Position numbers and translations under genes: made by a program. Shown here piece by piece: positions 60,772 to 64,000 of a DNA stretch of 64,000 nt. The notes under the pieces were generated by a model. That model saw only the letters and a program-made list of their open reading frames with translations, had not been told where the DNA came from and did not search any database. The stretch is from Pycnococcus provasolii (Eukaryota; Chlorophyta; Pseudoscourfieldiophyceae; Pseudoscourfieldiales; Pycnococcaceae). The stretch is from the NCBI GenBank assembly GCA_938743325.2, contig OW568883.1, positions 1 to 64,000 of the forward strand, written 5' to 3'. Every line of letters starts with the position of its first letter. Position 1 is the stretch's first letter.

Positions 60772-61854
60772 TTAAGTAGCAGCATTTTGTTTGCAGAGCT
60801 TGCTCCCTCGTGCGCGCACCTGCTCCTCAGACAATGGCGCGCCCTTGCGCTTGCGTCCGCCGCCGCCGCCGCTTGCCAACATGGACAAGTCGTCGAGCGT
60901 CAGCCAAACGTTCAGACCAACCTTGCGCACACCTTTCCTCAGAGGCTCGCCGGCGTGCAGAACGTCCAGGTCAGGCTCGGCTTGGCCCGTGATGTTGCAC
61001 CAGACGACGGCGTCTCCGCGCTTCGGGTGGATCTCCAGCGCGCCACGGCCGTTTGCAGCGCGAAGGCGGGGAAAGCGAGTCGCGCCGCCGCCGGACGCAG
61101 GAACGTCGTTCAGGTACGCGAAGACGGTGGCAACGCGAAGCGGCGAGACGGCGTCGACCGTGTTGGTCTTTGGGTCCCACGTGCCGATGTCGTGGTGCAC
61201 GTCGAAGAACTGGCCCTGCTCGTAGCAAACAACCTGCAGCGGCTCGACGCCTGATACGGGAAGGCCTAGCACGTCCGCTGCGCGGGACTCGACATTGCGC
61301 ACGACGCGGTCCTGACCCTTGCGCAGGGCTCCTGTCGTCGACGTGCGGTGCGCGTCATCCTTGTTGGTGTTCACGCCGTCGTCGGTCGTCGACGTGCGAC
61401 GCAAACCGCCAGGCGCAGACGATACGCCGAGTCCGGCGAGGTGGTCGCATTCCGCCTCCGTGAGGAACCCTCTCGCGTAGTAGACGTCCGGCGACGTGTG
61501 TATGCGCTCGAGCACTCGTCCTGCGAGCGGCGGCGGCGCCGCCCTGTCCTTGCTCGCTCGCGTCTGCCTCCTCGCGTTTTCCTTATTATCGTTTTTGTCA
61601 CCACCCTTCTTGCTTCGACTTCCGTGCATCATGGGTTCTCCAGCAGAGGGGACCGAAGTGCCAAGCCCGTGGGGGAAGAAGAGCCCCCGAAATCGCGCGG
61701 AGAGCAAACGAGAAAGTGCCCTAACCCTCCCTAAAGCGGAGGAGGAGCGCGACGATCGACGCACAACCACAGCACTATTCTTATTCTTGTCATCATCGTG
61801 AGCAGCAGCAGAAGCAGCGGCGACGGGCATGGAAGACGCGTTTCTTGAGGACAT
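60772..61854 (-). CDS. Prolyl 4-hydroxylase (2-oxoglutarate/Fe(II) oxygenase)
   Basis: Hydroxylates proline, in plants and algae mainly in cell-wall glycoproteins in the ER/Golgi. The protein has 360 residues. The N-terminus is basic and Ser-rich, followed by a weakly hydrophobic segment (LSRLLSARFRGLFFP). The catalytic domain starts VYYARGFLTEAECDHLAGLG. Iron ligands are visible: QFFDVHHDIGTW (H-x-D) and DVLHAGEPLRKGVRKVGLNVWL (distal His and the basic residue binding 2-oxoglutarate). FAYLNDVPASGGGATRFP also fits. Confidence 0.92.
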   Translation of the reverse strand: MSSRNASSMPVAAASAAAHDDDKNKNSAVVVRRSSRSSSALGRVRALSRLLSARFRGLFFPHGLGTSVPSAGEPMMHGSRSKKGGDKNDNKENARRQTRASKDRAAPPPLAGRVLERIHTSPDVYYARGFLTEAECDHLAGLGVSSAPGGLRRTSTTDDGVNTNKDDAHRTSTTGALRKGQDRVVRNVESRAADVLGLPVSGVEPLQVVCYEQGQFFDVHHDIGTWDPKTNTVDAVSPLRVATVFAYLNDVPASGGGATRFPRLRAANGRGALEIHPKRGDAVVWCNITGQAEPDLDVLHAGEPLRKGVRKVGLNVWLTLDDLSMLASGGGGGRKRKGAPLSEEQVRARGSKLCKQNAAT

Positions 61855-61906
61855 GAATAGGAGACAGGAAAAAAGGAGTCAAAGAATGCAAAAAACCTAG
61901 GATGGT

Positions 61907-62010
61907 CCATTCGTTTTTACCCGATTCGATTCGGTCCTAACGGTGCCCCCCATTCGTTTACATTCTGTACCCATTCTTTTCCATTCGTTTCTCATTCGCG
62001 CACCATTCGT
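61907..62010. repeat. CCATTCGTTT repeat cluster
   Basis: About five copies of CCATTCGT(TT) or near variants (61907, 61950, 61970, 61981, 62002) in the 3' flank of the transposase gene. Spacing is irregular. They could be subterminal binding sites of the hAT element. Confidence 0.65.
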
Positions 62011-62074
62011 GCTATGGCCGCCACAGCTCTAACTGAACGATGCCGCCTGTTGCTCCTTCCTACTGCAGACTCTC

Positions 62075-64000
62075 TCAAACGTCATCGAGGACACTAAGCA
62101 TTTCACTGTGAAACTCGTGCATAGCGCAGTGCTCGTCGGCATCCTCGTTGGTGGCGTCAGTGCTAGGGTTTTCGTCGTCATCGTCGTCGCTCTGCTCGTC
62201 GGCGGCGGTGAGACGGTTTGCAGCCTCGCGCTCCTCCTGCGCGGCGACGAAGCGCGCGTGTTCTTCGCGCACGTACGAGAACTGTTCTGCGAGTGCTTCA
62301 ACAAAGGTGCGATGCTTGCTTTGTTGGTCTTTCTCTGCGCTTGCCGTTCTGTGCTGGTACATCGCGGCTGATTTTATTTTGAGCAGACCGTTCGTAGTTT
62401 CTGCAGACTGCCTGTTTCTGCCTTTCGTCCTCGTCCTCGCCACGTCCTTATTTGCCCTCTCTGAAGAGCCTTGACCACTAACTTGTGAACACAACTTTCT
62501 CGCCACTTCAGATATGCATTTCTTGCCACTACTGTCCGCCTGAGCGTAAAACAACTGCACGGAATGCTCATCGAGACTGTCGACAAAGCTTTTCGCGACG
62601 CGCTTCGTTCCCACAAGCTTTCCGAACCAGGTGTTCGCTTGCAGCTCTGATAGCTCTATATATTCGCGACGCGCCTGATTCGCTCTGTCCTCATCATCGC
62701 CGAAGTACTTCGAAATAACCTCCTGCAGTGCTTCTTGCGCACCGTCAGGCAGATACCGATCGTCAGCGTATATGTATTTTGGATTCACGGCGGAAGCAGC
62801 TAGGGCCATTGGTGACACGCAGTCGGGTCGCCGCTTGTCTACACATGTGTTGATGTGCGCCACAAGCCCGACCAGGTGATCTTCGCGGTTTTGCAGGTGC
62901 TCTCCCGCAGCTTCGAGCGATCTCATGACAGAGGCATCAAACGACTTCGACACCATGTGGAGGTGTGGCAAGTCCGAGTCGGTTACGCGCAAGAATTCAC
63001 GGAACGGAATGCTGACATCAAGAAACGCGTTGGCACGCGATTTACGCTTCACATTCCCCAGCTCGTCGACGAAGAATTTCACCTTCGCTGATGGCGGATT
63101 CGGCGGCCCTGTCGCATTTCTTCCACGATTTGAGAAATAATTTTTATCAGCGCGCGGTAAATAATCTTGTACTTTCCGTGAGAGAAAAAACGATGGTAGG
63201 TCCTCCCACACTAAGACTATTGATTCCACGGCAACTGTTGTTGAGGCGAACCTCGTGTCCACCTCTTGTTTTACCAGTGGGAGCCCAAGCTCGAGAAAAG
63301 CGCCGTAAATTTCGTCGTGATTAAGAATAAATGACGCTATGGCAAGGCACAATTTGATGTCCACCATGAAGTATTTAGCCAAGTCGAATAACAAGAGATT
63401 GCAACCATGTGTAGCACACCTTTGATGGAAGATCCAGTGATATTTTTGTGCCACCTTTTTTGCGGCATTCAGTTGTGATTTGAGTCCATCTGTGCACACC
63501 ATGAACACCAAGCGGGGCCCTATTTGTTCCACACTATGAATCAAATGAGTGGTAAGGTATGCTTGGCTCTTGTGGTCCCCTGTGATGTCATGAGATCTAA
63601 CGAAAATACACGCCTCTGGCGTGACGAAGGTGGTATTCTGTCCTGCCCTTTTCTGGTTCTTCGCACCATCCTCCGTGAGTGTTCCTCCTGTGCGTACCGC
63701 ATTCGCGAGGGGCACCGCGAGCACCTCGTTAGCCCATTTTAGCTTTCTTTCATAGACGGCTCCGCCAGGTCCAAATGCGTGACGGTCAGAGAACCTGCCA
63801 GCAAATCCCGCCTTTCGGAGGACGTTACGAAGTGGGAAGCCAGAAGCTTGGTTCGGGCACACCTCCCCACCATTTGCGAAGTACTCCATAAGGGCCTAGA
63901 AAGATGTACTGTATGTTAGTTCCAACTTCGAAAAGCAAATCAACAGCAAAATTAAGGCACTTTTGACGTACATCGTCCAGGGCAGGTTTGTAATTATCAT
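62075..64000 (-). mobile_element. hAT-type (DUF659) transposase, 5' end off the window
   Basis: At least 604 residues in the last exon (63895-62075). The RNase-H-like catalytic region includes RSHDITGDHKSQAYLTTHLI, VCTDGLKSQLNAAKKVAQKY and QRCATHGCNLLLFDLAK, typical DUF659/hAT features. Later, SAVNPKYIYADDRYLPD and WFGKLVGTKRVAK fit the C-terminal half. The C-terminus is Asp-rich. A 76-bp intron (63896-63971) precedes it, and an earlier exon encoding NYKPALDD continues past 64000. There is no internal stop, so the copy may be intact or a domesticated gene. Confidence 0.78.
63896..63971 (-). other. Predicted intron in the hAT-type gene
   Basis: On the minus strand the donor is GACGAT|GTACGT and the acceptor ATCTTTCTAG|GCCCTT. 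Splicing joins in phase 0 (NYKPALDD then ALMEYFANGG). Confidence 0.75.

Overview
This window is nuclear DNA from a compact, GC-rich eukaryotic genome, most likely a small green alga of prasinophyte/core-chlorophyte type. Supporting observations: two genes for the photosystem I subunit PsaL, plant-type proteins (arogenate/prephenate dehydratase with a transit-like N-terminus, an ABC1K atypical kinase, a plant-type organellar DNA polymerase, a BASS-family plastid transporter, a TGD5/AS8-like glycine-rich protein), mostly intronless genes with a few short GT-AG introns, and CCCTAA (TTAGGG-type) telomeric repeats at the left. I cannot name the species. Assignments rest on motifs recognised by eye.

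Layout. 1-4960 is subtelomere-like: a CCCTAA array, degenerate telomeric repeats, a doubled palindrome, a retroelement gag-like ORF with a RanBP2 zinc finger, a (CTG)n minisatellite and twin perfect palindromes. 4960-19620 is gene-dense: prephenate/arogenate dehydratase, Gemin5-like WD40 protein, type II thioesterase, frataxin, O-phosphoseryl-tRNA(Sec) kinase (PSTK), psaL copy 1, a TDP2-like phosphodiesterase, an ABC1K kinase, an unknown single-pass membrane protein and psaL copy 2, inverted relative to copy 1. 19620-32480 holds a repeat-rich spacer, an ankyrin/TKL kinase with a CaaX end, a very large THADA/Trm732 gene with one intron, and a DJ-1/PfpI-like protein. 32650-50580 holds IPK1, an aldo-keto reductase, a SNAPC4-like Myb protein, organellar DNA polymerase I, a small unknown protein, a D-box securin-like protein, an RCC1-like repeat protein, a BASS transporter, the N-terminal acetyltransferase NAA40 and a small acylation-motif protein. 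50950-64000 holds a deiodinase-like selenoprotein with an in-frame UGA, a Crypton-like tyrosine recombinase, the TGD5-like protein, NDUFAF7, an exostosin-type glycosyltransferase, a flavin-reductase-domain protein, a prolyl 4-hydroxylase and a hAT-type transposase that runs off the right edge.

How the genes relate. They are mostly unrelated housekeeping genes, often arranged head-to-head over short spacers (dehydratase/Gemin5, frataxin/PSTK, THADA/DJ-1-like, BASS/NAA40, NDUFAF7/glycosyltransferase). One functional link is visible: PSTK makes the precursor for selenocysteine, and 38 kb away there is a selenoprotein that would need it. Short telomere-like motifs (CCCTAA) recur about 65-220 bp upstream of several start codons. 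The most notable items are the UGA-containing deiodinase-like gene, the psaL inverted duplication whose homology begins exactly at the start codon, the Crypton-like element, and the palindromes of the left subtelomere. I saw no convincing tRNA, rRNA or CRISPR array.
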